Shown: positions 9,801-18,000, counted from the first letter of the stretch. The stretch: DNA of 64,000 nt from an uncultured Porphyromonadaceae bacterium (GCA_937901905.1 CALDIF010000009.1:52891-116890); one strand, 5' to 3'. Made by a program: numbers and translations. The notes: generated by a model not told the origin, from the sequence alone.

Positions 9801-10317
9801 AAGTCGCGCCAATGACACAGGTGCCGGCAGTAGCGTTCGGACCGATATACTCCAGAATGAACAAGTCGGTCATTCGGTCGAAATGGAATTGTTGGGCATC
9901 TGCCGTGAAAAACAATTCCAATGTTTTCCCCAATAATTGGTGACGAACGTCCGGTGCGCCGGTCAAGTTCGCGATTTGTTGTTGTCTATTCCACTTGATG
10001 AGTCTGACAAGCCCTGCACTGCTCAGGTTGTCATAGTTGAAAAAAATCTGCGCGACATCAAGAGCATGTGACACCATCTTGTGGTGTATTGTCGCTTTTA
10101 TGCCTTTATCTACTTTGAACGAACGATTGACAAACGCAAATGCTTCACGCACCAAATCCATGCGCGCAAAAGGACTTGGAATCGACGTTATCTCGTGTTT
10201 CGCCGATGCGCCTCCGGGGTCGGCAATGTCGGCAATGTTGGCGGAGTTATATTGTTGGGAATCACTCCAACCATTCATCACTTCGCCGTTATTATGAAGT
10301 CTGAAATCTTTAGCCAT
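6865..10317 (-). CDS. Large protein with C-terminal actin/Hsp70-like ATPase domain
   Basis: An 1150-residue protein without signal peptide or TM, so presumably cytoplasmic. The C-terminal half shows the three ATP-binding motifs of the actin/Hsp70/sugar-kinase fold: phosphate-1 AVDFGTTNTHIEYYVG near residue 590, phosphate-2 LTIDIGGGTSDAFIF near 805, and an adenosine motif IAFSGNGSKLLQVLG near 957. The DFGTTNT and IGGGTSD forms are closest to Hsp70/DnaK-type proteins. The N-terminal 580 residues match no family I know; they contain mixed helical and strand-rich blocks with several Gly/Pro-rich turns. No substrate-binding domain of DnaK type follows the ATPase. Gene order next to a tubulin-like GTPase suggests that the two NTPases work together. 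Confidence 0.9.
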   Translation of the reverse strand: MAKDFRLHNNGEVMNGWSDSQQYNSANIADIADPGGASAKHEITSIPSPFARMDLVREAFAFVNRSFKVDKGIKATIHHKMVSHALDVAQIFFNYDNLSSAGLVRLIKWNRQQQIANLTGAPDVRHQLLGKTLELFFTADAQQFHFDRMTDLFILEYIGPNATAGTCVIGATSPCSLFFTTSNDHSFLAGNIRFEGRRDALSNDVHDFVPLYQRDRNFIVWFYALRAAMPTFGTDFDDVNIYLDNCFQHLPLDIQQQIRNLNAASFNNDYALLSVDGAGAVPVDILGTQLRMGLPVDYGKVSGFALRSAKPLKKVPLVLPCTTFARHWKYTTAEWNSQTQVPIKPRYHDGAPIPMDKRTLPDDGANYPYLVMTDFLEDTIVRCSKITDDFFDGNLVDNTSGNNGFLLPVKPLFFKYFTVNDLKSNIKLTVNTAPGGGITVKVVLKIPVRGNGTPSDNVLPLERLYMEANILDERNGSIVYHDFTAVVFPRTKFGVGTTPNYRVALMSNDQAWKPSFDCLDVNGDIVRPTLGPIDRNSDGNGNPIDPLDVTAPMSAYSNDIEVIVIRQGDISCVAVPSWATGTQAKQVFHFAVDFGTTNTHIEYYVGNNCKPKALDIEPGNRQLALLNTEASTDADYDAAIKWSCVPTSLGVQGSPHFPLRTLLTYKATTNWSTPFASYLMGNIPFYYGSLAEKRYNKTESDLKWSTNTDISHMVECYLSSLMILMRNKVVMEQGDVSATHITWFYPTSMPTNTITMIDRIWQDLFSRHINSDTNVITANLKSMPESIAPYAHYKAKIGTAVDVLTIDIGGGTSDAFIFDSNANPALITSFRFAANSVLGDGFTAGDIGNNGFVRKYAPIFDEILSANGLNSIAKVLKDTERSTDFLSLLFSLKENPDVINKKVSGNLDFIKMLSNDTGAKTIVLVFYSAIMFYMALFYEAKRKSGCTNVQEPQTIAFSGNGSKLLQVLGASSAAGLSAISTYTKEMFELVSGHPYSHEDLKIVIDAHQPKEATCKGGLLTTTPPTPVEVQQMNDALLGTSADDFLKKDGRSREFSDLTDKEWNGLEVLVKRFTDAFYTLAKKLNVSATFGTVNSNDLEQMRCLFTRSVSSNTRNALAFINKLNTHEPIEDTLFFYHITSLITELARKLIK

Positions 10318-10352
10318 ATGTAAAGGAATTATGGAGCAAAGTAAAATTAATC

Positions 10353-11816
10353 CTACTTATCATTAAAGGCGATTTTATCATTACTGACACGCCACAAGGC
10401 ATTGAGAATGTGTGCAATCGGTTTGCCGAGATCGTTTTTGGCAATCTTATTCGCGTCGGTCGATGCCTTGTTGTCGTTAAGATAACTCAAGAATAAGTCC
10501 CAATTTTTCTTCAAACTAAGTACCGACTTTGTCTTGAGACCACGTGCCAATTCAAACACATGATCGCGATCATTAGTCAAAACGATGGGACTAAAGCGTG
10601 TGGCTTGATTCTCGCCATCCATTTCGGTCATCCACCTCATGAACAAGGCTGAAATGTCAGACAATGCCCTGTACACGTTGTTGCTCGAGAAACTATAGTC
10701 GTTTCGCTCTATCCATGTCTGTTGCGTCTCAATAGAGGTTTCCAACTCGTCCTTGAGATATTTGGACAACAATGCCATGTTGGTGAGCGGACGCGTCAAT
10801 AGCGTGTATGAACGGCGGTCGGCCGAGAATGCGGGGAACACTATGCCATTCGAACAGTCGCCATTAATGCCGTACTCACGATAAATTGTTGACCCCGTTC
10901 CTCCCACCGGTAGCGCGGGGTCGGACGCGAAGTTGAAAATAGCGAGAGCAGCCGCCAATTCACAGAAGTTTGCCGGATTGCGTTGATTTTTGCCTCCGGC
11001 ATTGTTGACAAGAGCCGAGCGGTTGGGATCCCCGATGTAATATAAGACATCAAGCCCGGTTAAGTTGTGCTCATAGTAACTTAATGCCGACTTGGTCTTA
11101 CTGATAAAGGTGTTGCTATCAATGGGACTGTCGTCATCGGGCAGCAAATTAAAATAAGGAAGCACGGTGATGGCTCCGATTTGAGAACTTGCAATAGCAG
11201 CACCGTTGGCGATGTTCAAACTGGGATTTTGTGCAGCTCGCAAATTCTTGAGTAACAAGGGAAACATACTTGCACCGGTTCCACCGAAAATGCTGCTGAT
11301 GATGAAAATCTTATCTCCGTTGTTGAAATTGCCGGCAAAATCGGTGTAGTCAAATTGGTTCAAGATAACACTGCCGATATTAGGCTTGCCGGTAAAACCG
11401 ATAGTCATGTCAACTTCTTGGTCCGCTTGTGAGAATAACATGCCCACAAGGGCTTTGTCGTCGGAACTGAGTGTCGAAAATGCCATATAATTCCTAAATT
11501 GGCTATTAGTGTTGTCACCACCGATTTTCATGGCATAATTCGTTGCACCGTTTAATGGCTTGATTTTTACGCTGAATGGCGGTAGTTTCTTGACCCGGTC
11601 GGTGTCGTTTGACAGTGAATCGTAAACAGTCCGATAGTTATCAAGCAAATTGACCGTCTCGTTCTTATTCCCGTTGGCGAGGTCGGGATCAATAATGATG
11701 GGAACGACTTCATCAATGTTGCTGCCCAAACGTGCACCGGCACTAAGCAACATGGTGAAAGCCTTCAATACGCGAGAGCCTGTGCCTCCCATCGCAAAGA
11801 CATATAACTTTGGCAT
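10353..11816 (-). CDS. Tubulin/FtsZ-like GTPase superfamily protein
   Basis: A 487-residue cytoplasmic protein. The N-terminus MPKLYVFAMGGTGSRVLKAF has the glycine-rich first loop of a Rossmann-like GTPase. A second glycine motif, SSIFGGTGASMFPLLL (GGTGAS at 178-183), corresponds to the tubulin signature loop (GGGTGS/T in FtsZ and tubulin). The body is longer than FtsZ (about 380) and closest in type to the tubulin-like families of bacteria outside FtsZ, such as the Pfam Tubulin_2 group and the FtsZ-like families described by Makarova and Koonin as likely membrane-remodelling factors. Whether it forms filaments cannot be read from sequence. No C-terminal FtsA-binding tail is visible. It is the third gene of the operon. 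Confidence 0.85.
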   Translation of the reverse strand: MPKLYVFAMGGTGSRVLKAFTMLLSAGARLGSNIDEVVPIIIDPDLANGNKNETVNLLDNYRTVYDSLSNDTDRVKKLPPFSVKIKPLNGATNYAMKIGGDNTNSQFRNYMAFSTLSSDDKALVGMLFSQADQEVDMTIGFTGKPNIGSVILNQFDYTDFAGNFNNGDKIFIISSIFGGTGASMFPLLLKNLRAAQNPSLNIANGAAIASSQIGAITVLPYFNLLPDDDSPIDSNTFISKTKSALSYYEHNLTGLDVLYYIGDPNRSALVNNAGGKNQRNPANFCELAAALAIFNFASDPALPVGGTGSTIYREYGINGDCSNGIVFPAFSADRRSYTLLTRPLTNMALLSKYLKDELETSIETQQTWIERNDYSFSSNNVYRALSDISALFMRWMTEMDGENQATRFSPIVLTNDRDHVFELARGLKTKSVLSLKKNWDLFLSYLNDNKASTDANKIAKNDLGKPIAHILNALWRVSNDKIAFNDK

Positions 11817-11858
11817 ACTGTGTTAGATTATCTGCAGATTAATAAATCTATGAATTAA

Positions 11859-12380
11859 TTAGCGACGGAATGGTGAGCGGTATGCATTGCTGCTGAACCA
11901 CATCATGATTAGGCTAATAAGGAGGAAGCAAATTACACCCCACCACATATAACCGATGGCAACATCAAAGTAGTCCGAAAAATTGAGTGTTTCAGTCCAT
12001 TTTTTAAAATCTCCACCGGTTTTAACCCCCTTGAGAATGCCGTCTACCGCTTTTTTAAATGGCTTTTGGGGATACATTTTTTGGATTGCGTCCAAACGAT
12101 TGGCGAGGGCAAAGAAACCCCAACAAAGCGATAAGGCGGCATTTATCGCAAGCATTATCAGCCATGACCACCATGCCTTGAAGCGAGGGTGATTAATCAC
12201 AAAGTAATATAGCGCAGCAACCAATGCCGAAACGACCAAGACTCCTATTGCAGACCAGGCAAATCCGTTATCAAGGATTTGCGCTTTCCCGTAATGAATG
12301 GATTTCATCAACTGCACCAGTCGCTCGCCCGATTGATTGCACAACGTCGAGAACAATGGTTCAAAAAAACTGTTTAGCAT
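11859..12380 (-). CDS. Three-TM membrane protein of the tubulin/actin-like operon
   Basis: A 173-residue integral membrane protein with hydrophobic helices at about residues 43-62, 72-93 and 142-162, and a soluble loop of about 45 residues between the second and third. The N-terminal 40 residues are amphipathic and the C-terminus ends in a basic tail (RSPFRR). No recognised family. It sits between the vWA-like lipoprotein and the tubulin-like gene with 22 and 42 nt gaps, so it is co-transcribed and is a candidate inner-membrane platform for the cytoplasmic NTPases. Confidence 0.82.
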   Translation of the reverse strand: MLNSFFEPLFSTLCNQSGERLVQLMKSIHYGKAQILDNGFAWSAIGVLVVSALVAALYYFVINHPRFKAWWSWLIMLAINAALSLCWGFFALANRLDAIQKMYPQKPFKKAVDGILKGVKTGGDFKKWTETLNFSDYFDVAIGYMWWGVICFLLISLIMMWFSSNAYRSPFRR

Positions 12381-12402
12381 GAATAAAGTGTCTTTAAGTA
12401 TA

Positions 12403-13704
12403 TTAATTAATAAGAGTTTTTACGATGAAGTATTGTCCTGTTAAATCATACGACTGCTCAATACCGTCAACAAGACTCTGTAGTCCGAATGTCGTGACGC
12501 GTCCCGGATCTTTCCCATCTTCGCTGTTGTAGATGGCGGATTTCCACTGTTCACCAAATTTCGGTTGGTTTAATCCGAATTCCACACAAGAAGGTGATAC
12601 TGTTTTAAACCTATCGGATCCATAGAGGTTTACCGTTATCTTGTGGCTGTATCCCACTTGCGTATTGTCTTTTACAATATCAATAATCTCGAATTCATCG
12701 TCATTCGATAGAACCTGATAGTTGTGCTTGTCAAGGATATAGTCTTCTCCATAGGGAACTGTCGTCATGTCAAGGTAAAACGTTAATGTGTACACACTAT
12801 CGGCATCGGTCGTGGCATTTAAAACATGATATCCGTGCGCCGCTTCGTCACACATATATGGAATATATCCTATCGGCTTGCCGGCTACAATGCGGTCAAA
12901 TTTGATGCTGTCATTATTAAGACGCTTGTCAATCAAATTAACCGCTTGAGCGATGACACCTCGCTCACCGAAAATCCAGAGGAAATATGGTCTGTCCCCA
13001 TGATACTCCTGACCTTGGTCTTTGCTATCGTAATGTTTTCCGTTGAATTTGCTGACAAGACGATATACAACCACGCAGAAGTCAGGATCCTGTGACATTC
13101 TGTTGTTCAAAGCACTATGTATGTCCTCGCTTTGATTGCGCAACTGGTCTTCAGCCCCTTTACTATCGCTCGGTGAAAATGCACAATCGCTCACGAGAAT
13201 AGATAATGCACCGTCTTTTGTTGAACCGATAACACTTTTGATTACCTCGGCTATGTCGCTCTTGCCTCTTCCCGTGATTTTGCCTTGCACGTTACCGGGG
13301 CGTAGCCAGTCTCGCACACGCTTTGGGTCTGTACATGGAATTTTCGCTATCACGCAAGTGTCGGAGTTTGCTGTGATGAGATTATAAGGGTTGTGCTTGT
13401 CTGATTTTGTAAACGTCAAGTTGTTAAGCAACGTGCTGTACACTTGATATAATTGTGTGGCAAAATCTTTTTCATTCATGTAACCGTCCATACTCACCGA
13501 GCCTTCAATGTAGATGTTTAATCGTGTGGGGGAGAGGACGTGTGTCGCTTTATAGAGAGAGTCTATAGAGTCAATATCGGTTTCCATGTCAAGCATCTTG
13601 AAACACCGCTCACCATCGCATGAGTCACCACAGGATAACACCGAGAAGACCAATGTAGTCAACAGGATTGTCGATAGAACAACGAGGGGAAATAATTTTT
13701 TCAC
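12403..13704 (-). CDS. vWA-like lipoprotein, first gene of the tubulin/actin-like operon
   Basis: A 433-residue predicted lipoprotein with a hydrophobic signal sequence and lipobox VLSC (Cys25). A von Willebrand A-like fold is suggested by LNIYIEGSVSMDGYM at residues 62-76, in the place of the DxSxS metal site, and by ALSILVSDCAF with Asp173 in the place of the second acidic loop. The first Asp of the usual DxSxS is replaced by Glu67. GRGKSDIAEVI (about 145-155) could supply the Thr/Ser ligand. The last 170 residues are beta-rich and look like an appended domain. The metal site is therefore plausible but non-canonical. Being first in the operon and outside the cytoplasm, it may act as a sensor or adhesion end of the complex. 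Confidence 0.83.
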   Translation of the reverse strand: MKKLFPLVVLSTILLTTLVFSVLSCGDSCDGERCFKMLDMETDIDSIDSLYKATHVLSPTRLNIYIEGSVSMDGYMNEKDFATQLYQVYSTLLNNLTFTKSDKHNPYNLITANSDTCVIAKIPCTDPKRVRDWLRPGNVQGKITGRGKSDIAEVIKSVIGSTKDGALSILVSDCAFSPSDSKGAEDQLRNQSEDIHSALNNRMSQDPDFCVVVYRLVSKFNGKHYDSKDQGQEYHGDRPYFLWIFGERGVIAQAVNLIDKRLNNDSIKFDRIVAGKPIGYIPYMCDEAAHGYHVLNATTDADSVYTLTFYLDMTTVPYGEDYILDKHNYQVLSNDDEFEIIDIVKDNTQVGYSHKITVNLYGSDRFKTVSPSCVEFGLNQPKFGEQWKSAIYNSEDGKDPGRVTTFGLQSLVDGIEQSYDLTGQYFIVKTLIN

Positions 13705-13820
13705 GTTCCTTTATTTTATAGATACACGTGGAACAGTCTCCCCAAGTTCCTCTATATTATATGTAATAATGTAATATACAATAAATAGTGTGCGCACCGG
13801 CACTCTTCACTAAGGGGCAT
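13705..13820. other. Leader region of the tubulin/actin-like operon
   Basis: This AT-rich spacer lies between the non-coding RNA terminator and the vWA-like gene. An AAAGGAAC stretch a few bases before the start may serve as a ribosome-binding site. I could not find a clean TAnnTTTG box for the operon here, so the operon promoter is either non-canonical or the operon depends on read-through from the upstream RNA. Confidence 0.4.
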
Positions 13821-14123
13821 AAAAAAGCGCGGGAGTCTGTATTGTTGCCGTCCCGCTCTCAGAGGCTCTTGCAATTGCCCTTAACAGTTGAACGAGCAAC
13901 GCAGAAGCCCACGCGAATATGTCACACACGCCACAGCCACACTACAATGGCAGTAGCGAGATGCATATCCCACATCGGTCTATCTACTGTTGCAACGCCC
14001 TTGACTGTTAATTGTTGAATTTGCAAGATTCCTGAGAGCCAAGCACGAAGCGTCAATAAACGCCTTTTATATGTCCTTTCTTCAATGCCCACCCGCCCTT
14101 TGTTGGCGGACTTCTGCATTGGG
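13821..14123 (-). ncRNA. Structured non-coding RNA, 6S-like rod with own promoter and terminator
   Basis: A transcript of about 300 nt is delimited by a promoter (14129-14159) and a terminator hairpin (13826-13834 with 13851-13857, then six T on the minus strand). It opens with a hairpin (14085-14090/14116-14121 and 14095-14099/14105-14109). A small GCGT/ACGC hairpin follows (14052-14065). A long interrupted rod comes next, whose arms pair at 14034-14040/13856-13862, 14021-14029/13868-13875, 14006-14013/13881-13888 and 13991-13995/13896-13900. A long rod with internal bulges is the architecture of 6S RNA, and Bacteroidales carry a conserved RNA of this kind. It lacks RNase P, SRP and tmRNA signatures. 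The alternative is an attenuated leader of the operon 116 bp downstream. Confidence 0.6.
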
Positions 14124-14128
14124 GAATG

Positions 14129-14159
14129 CAAAGTTAGGCATTTTTTTTATCTGTTCAAA
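14129..14159 (-). promoter_or_regulatory. Promoter of the structured RNA
   Basis: On the minus strand TTTG (14159-14156), a 19-bp AT-rich spacer and TAACTTTG (14136-14129) give an essentially perfect Bacteroidetes promoter. Predicted transcription start is near 14122-14124, just before the first hairpin. Confidence 0.8.
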
Positions 14160-14286
14160 TTTTTTTGACACTATTTTTTAGTTGTTTGTCGGAATTTTAT
14201 GACCGCACATGACGAACTCCATGCTTGCGGTTGAGCGGCAAAACGGGTGTCGTGTTTCTTTATTTTTGCTAAATTTTTCTAAAAAG

Positions 14287-14317
14287 TTTGTCATTTGAAA
14301 AAAAAACACTACTTTTG
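14287..14317 (+). promoter_or_regulatory. Promoter of tRNA-Gln
   Basis: TTTG at 14287-14290, 19-bp spacer and TACTTTTG at 14310-14317. The predicted start lies about 35 nt before the mature tRNA 5' end. Confidence 0.75.
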
Positions 14318-14356
14318 CAGTTGCAATTGCGACGAGGAGTCACGATTGTGAGGGAT

Positions 14357-14427
14357 AGTCCTATAGTGTAATGGTAACACAACGGTTTTTGGTGCCGCAT
14401 TTCCTGGTTCGAGTCCGGGTAGGACTG
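14357..14427 (+). tRNA. tRNA-Gln (TTG)
   Basis: A 71-nt cloverleaf with acceptor stem AGTCCTA/TAGGACT (7 bp), discriminator G, a D-arm with TAATGGTAA, an anticodon loop TTTTGGT reading TTG, and a T-arm CCTGG-TTCGAGT-CCGGG. The first anticodon-stem pair is an A-C mismatch. The 3' CCA is not encoded. Confidence 0.95.
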
Positions 14428-14434
14428 CTCAAGT

Positions 14435-14474
14435 GTCTGCGAGGTCTGATACAGGACTTCGCAGATGCTTTTTT
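14435..14474 (+). terminator. Terminator after tRNA-Gln
   Basis: Hairpin GTCTGCGAGGTC / GACTTCGCAGAT with one G-T pair, an eight-base loop and a run of six T at 14468-14473. It ends the tRNA transcript before the MutT-like gene. Confidence 0.8.
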
Positions 14475-14549
14475 GTCCCCTCAGTTCTAACTTTTGCAAA
14501 ATTTTTATTCGGTTGTAATTGTTGTTCGGTTCTTTTAAAAGTAGCAGAC

Positions 14550-14981
14550 ATGATGAAGCGGACGATTGACGTGGTGTGCGCGGTAATGATGCGCGCCGAT
14601 AAGGTGTTGTGTATGCGTCGTAAGCCACGCGGCGCGACGTACACGGCTCACCATTATGAGTTCCCGGGCGGGAAGATAGAGACGGGCGAAACACCCGAAC
14701 AGGCATTGAGTCGCGAGATAAGCGAGGAGATGGAGTGGGCTGTCACAGTGCGCGAACACTTGGCAACTGTCGTGCATGAATACCCCGATTTTACAATACG
14801 TCTCATGGCTTATCGGTGCGATGTGCCGCCAACTGACAACTTTGTGCTCCACGATCATGATGACCTGACGTGGTTGCCGCCTGATGCCCTTGCCTCACTC
14901 GACTGGAGCGCGGCCGACCGAAAACTGCTCGAGGCGATGCAGAGCGAGGGGGTATTGCAAAAATATGTTACCGATATATAA
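14550..14981 (+). CDS. mutT: Nudix hydrolase, MutT-like (8-oxo-dGTP diphosphatase)
   Basis: A 143-144 residue Nudix protein that probably removes oxidised dGTP before it enters DNA. The Nudix box is clear: GGKIETGETPEQALSREISE followed by EMEW fits GX5EX7REUXEEXGU except that the final Gly is Glu. The N-terminal strand MKRTIDVVCAVMMR and the length (MutT is about 130) support full length. The start at 14550 (or 14553, two adjacent Met codons) is chosen because the reading frame further upstream runs through the tRNA-Gln terminator. It is monocistronic on the plus strand, 76 nt downstream of that terminator. Substrate assignment within Nudix enzymes is uncertain. Confidence 0.85.
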   Translation: MMKRTIDVVCAVMMRADKVLCMRRKPRGATYTAHHYEFPGGKIETGETPEQALSREISEEMEWAVTVREHLATVVHEYPDFTIRLMAYRCDVPPTDNFVLHDHDDLTWLPPDALASLDWSAADRKLLEAMQSEGVLQKYVTDI

Positions 14982-15030
14982 AATATATTTAAAAAATCGG
15001 GGTGCACCTCGTGAATTGTAATGTTTTTGT

Positions 15031-15038
15031 TACATTTG
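15031..15038 (+). promoter_or_regulatory. Probable -7 box of the amidase gene
   Basis: TACATTTG fits TAnnTTTG and lies 42 bp before the start of the amidase gene. The matching -33 element is poor, so this is a tentative promoter. Confidence 0.45.
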
Positions 15039-15080
15039 TAGTCTGAATCAAAGTCGGATTACCAACCATAAATACCGTAA

Positions 15081-18000
15081 GTGATGAATTATCGTGAAAA
15101 CTGCAAGCGGCTTGCAATGGCAGCCGTGGCATTGGTGATGTTTGCCGGTGCATATGCCGGCGAGAACACGAGCGAGCGCGAGGCTGCCCTGAAGTCGCTC
15201 GTCGAGAGTCAAATGCCACCCTTGATGGGCGTCGGTTCGCTCAAGGTGCGCTCTATTGATGACACCGGAGAGGTCGTGAAAATCGACCTGAGTGAGAACA
15301 TGGGTGATGTGCCGTTTACCCGTGGTGGAGTGGACGAGTTGACTCGCAGCATTTCGGCTTTGTACGACTCCAAACCGGTGCAACTGTCCATTGCAGGTAA
15401 TCCCATTGAGAATTATTACGTTGAATTTCGCCCCGAGTATCGCCGTTATGCCACCGAGTCGTTCGTCACGCGTGCCGAGCACCGCAAGGCGGCACTCGAC
15501 GGCAAGATAATAGCGATGTGGCCCAGTCACGGGTGGTACTTCGAGCCCAAACTCAACCGCTGGGAGTGGCAACGCGCACGGCTGTTACAAACGGTGGAGG
15601 ACATGTACACCCACAGTTATGTAATTCCGTTCCTGATTCCGATGTTGGAGAATGCCGGTGCCTACGTGTGGAACGCCAGGGAGCGCGACACTCACGCTTT
15701 CGGTGCCGTGGTCGATGCCGATAAGGGTTTGGCACAATCGAGCGTGAAGGCGCGTAACGGCAAGCATCGTTGGCACAAGGGCAGCGATGTGGGTTTTGCC
15801 TATAGCCAAGCCGCCTATCGTGACTTTGAAAATCCGTTCACGATGGGAACATACAGTGAGGTCGCTGTGGCGACATCGGGCGAAAAGGTCAGTACGATGC
15901 ACTATGACGTGACGATGAGTGAGGTCGGAGAGTTCGCGTTATACATTTCCTATAAAACGCTTCCCGGTAGTGCCTCGGCGGTGAAGTACACCGTCAACAG
16001 TCTTGCCGGAGCCGAAGAGTTTGTCGTTAACCAGCAGATGGCAGGTGGAGTGTGGGTTTATTTGGGCACTTTCCCCCTGCGAGCGGGTCTGAACAGGGAC
16101 GTGGTTGTCGTGAGTAATGAGGGCACTGTTGCCGGTGCCGTGGTGACTACCGACGCGGTGCGCGTGGGTGGCGGTAAGGGCAACATTGAGCGTCGCGTGG
16201 CATTGCCCACCGAGGAAAACCGCGCTATCGCAGCCCGTCACGGCGACGAAAAATACCTCGGCAAGGAGGGTGTGAACTATCAGTACGTAGGCAGCGGTGA
16301 CCATCCGTGGTTCCACCTCGGATCGCGTTACTACTTGCAGTGGGCGGGTTTCCCCGATAGCGTGTACAGTACGAGCGAGGGCGTCAATGACTACGTTGAC
16401 GACTATCGTTCGCGCGGCGAGTGGGTCAACTTCCTTGCCGGCGGAAGCAGCGTGTTGCCGTCGCACAAGGGATTGAATGTGCCGGTCGATGTGTCATTTT
16501 GCTTGCACACCGATGCCGGTAACACCGGTAATGATTCGATAGTAGGAACGTTGCTGATTTACTGTACCCGTAAGAACGGCGAGAACTTCGGGAACTACGA
16601 GAACGGCACGCCACGCATCCTCTCGCGTCGCTTTGCCGACATGGTGTCGACCAATGTCGTGAAAGACATTCGAGCCAAGTACGAGCCTAATTGGATGCGT
16701 CGCGGCATGTGGGACAAGTCTTACTATGAGGCGCGTGTACCCGAGGTGCCGGCGTTGTTGATGGAGTTGTTGTCACATCACAACTTCGCCGACATGAAAT
16801 ACGGTCTTGACCCGCAATTCCGTTTCGACGTGAGTCGTGCGATTTACAAGGGCATCTTGGAGTTTATAGCCGCTCGTGACGGATTGCTCAACACGACAGT
16901 ACAGCCGTTGCCGGTTAATTCGTTTGCATTACAGTGTAAAGATGGAGATGTCAAGTCGGGTCGTTTCAAGTTGAGTTGGCAACCCACTCGTGACACACTG
17001 GTCGCCGATGGCGCGATGCCTGATGCGTATATCGTCATGGAACGTGTACCCGGTGGTGCTTTCCGCCAACTCGCGACGATTTCGGACACCGCTTATGACA
17101 TCACTATTCCCATAGGAGAAAGTCGTGACTATCGTGTTATCGCTGTGAATAACGGAGGACGCAGTTTCCCGAGCGAGACACTCAGTGCCGGTTTGCCTAA
17201 AGGCGAAATCAAGGGCGTAGTGATGATCGTTAACGACTTCACCCGAGTGAGTGCTCCCGACTGGTTCGACGATGAAAATCGTGCCGGTTTCGACGACGAT
17301 AAGGATCACGGTGTGCCCTACATGCAGCAAATCAACTACCTCGGGTCGCAATATGAATTCCGACGTGAATTGCCGTGGCGTGATGATGATGCACCCGGTT
17401 TCGGTGCAAGCCGCAGCGATCACGAGACCGAGGTTATCGCCGGCAACACGTTCGATTACCCGTCGGTGCACGGTCGAAGCCTGCTGCGAGCCGGCTACGC
17501 TTACGTGTCGTCGAGTGTGGGGGCAGTGGAAAACGGCGATGTCTCGCTTGACAAATATGATGCGATTGACATCATTTGCGGTAAACAAAAAGAAATTCTT
17601 ACCGGTCGTGGCGTTAAGCCCAATCGTTATCGCGCGTTCTCCCCGGCATTGATGAAGGCGGTGAGTGATTACACGACTCACGGTGGCAACGTGTTGCTCT
17701 CGGGAGCCTACGTGGCAACCGACATCTGGGACAACGTGACGCGCACGGTTGACAACGCTGCGGCTCAGTGGGCTGAACAGGTGTTGGGTTACACTTATCT
17801 TAACGGGCGTGCCTCACTTGACGGCATGGTGAAGACGGTGCCGTCGAGTGTTGATACCATCATACCCGCCGGGCTCGATGTGCACTTTGCCACAACGCTT
17901 AACGGTGACTTATATGCCGTTGAGTCGCCCGATGCAATCAAGGCAAGCGATGACAGGGGTTACACCGTGGCACGGTACAGCGAGAACAACATTCCGGCAG

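Noticed and set aside
13922..14131. Minus-strand open frame of 69 codons inside the structured RNA region
   Set aside because: It starts at the predicted transcript 5' end and covers the base-paired rod; compensating pairings and the terminator explain the region better as RNA.
14357..14427. tRNA-Gln as attachment site of an integrated element carrying the cytoskeletal operon
   Set aside because: The tRNA 3' end points away from the operon, and I found no repeated 3' fragment, integrase or recombinase in the window.
14433..14549. Longer N-terminus for the MutT-like protein
   Set aside because: It would translate the tRNA-Gln terminator hairpin and T-run; the Nudix fold starts at MKRTIDVV.
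16929..17681. 250-codon minus-strand frame inside the amidase gene
   Set aside because: It is antisense to conserved amidase and C-terminal domain sequence, and its product has no recognisable features; the same applies to other long antisense frames such as 24575-25789 and 34162-35106.
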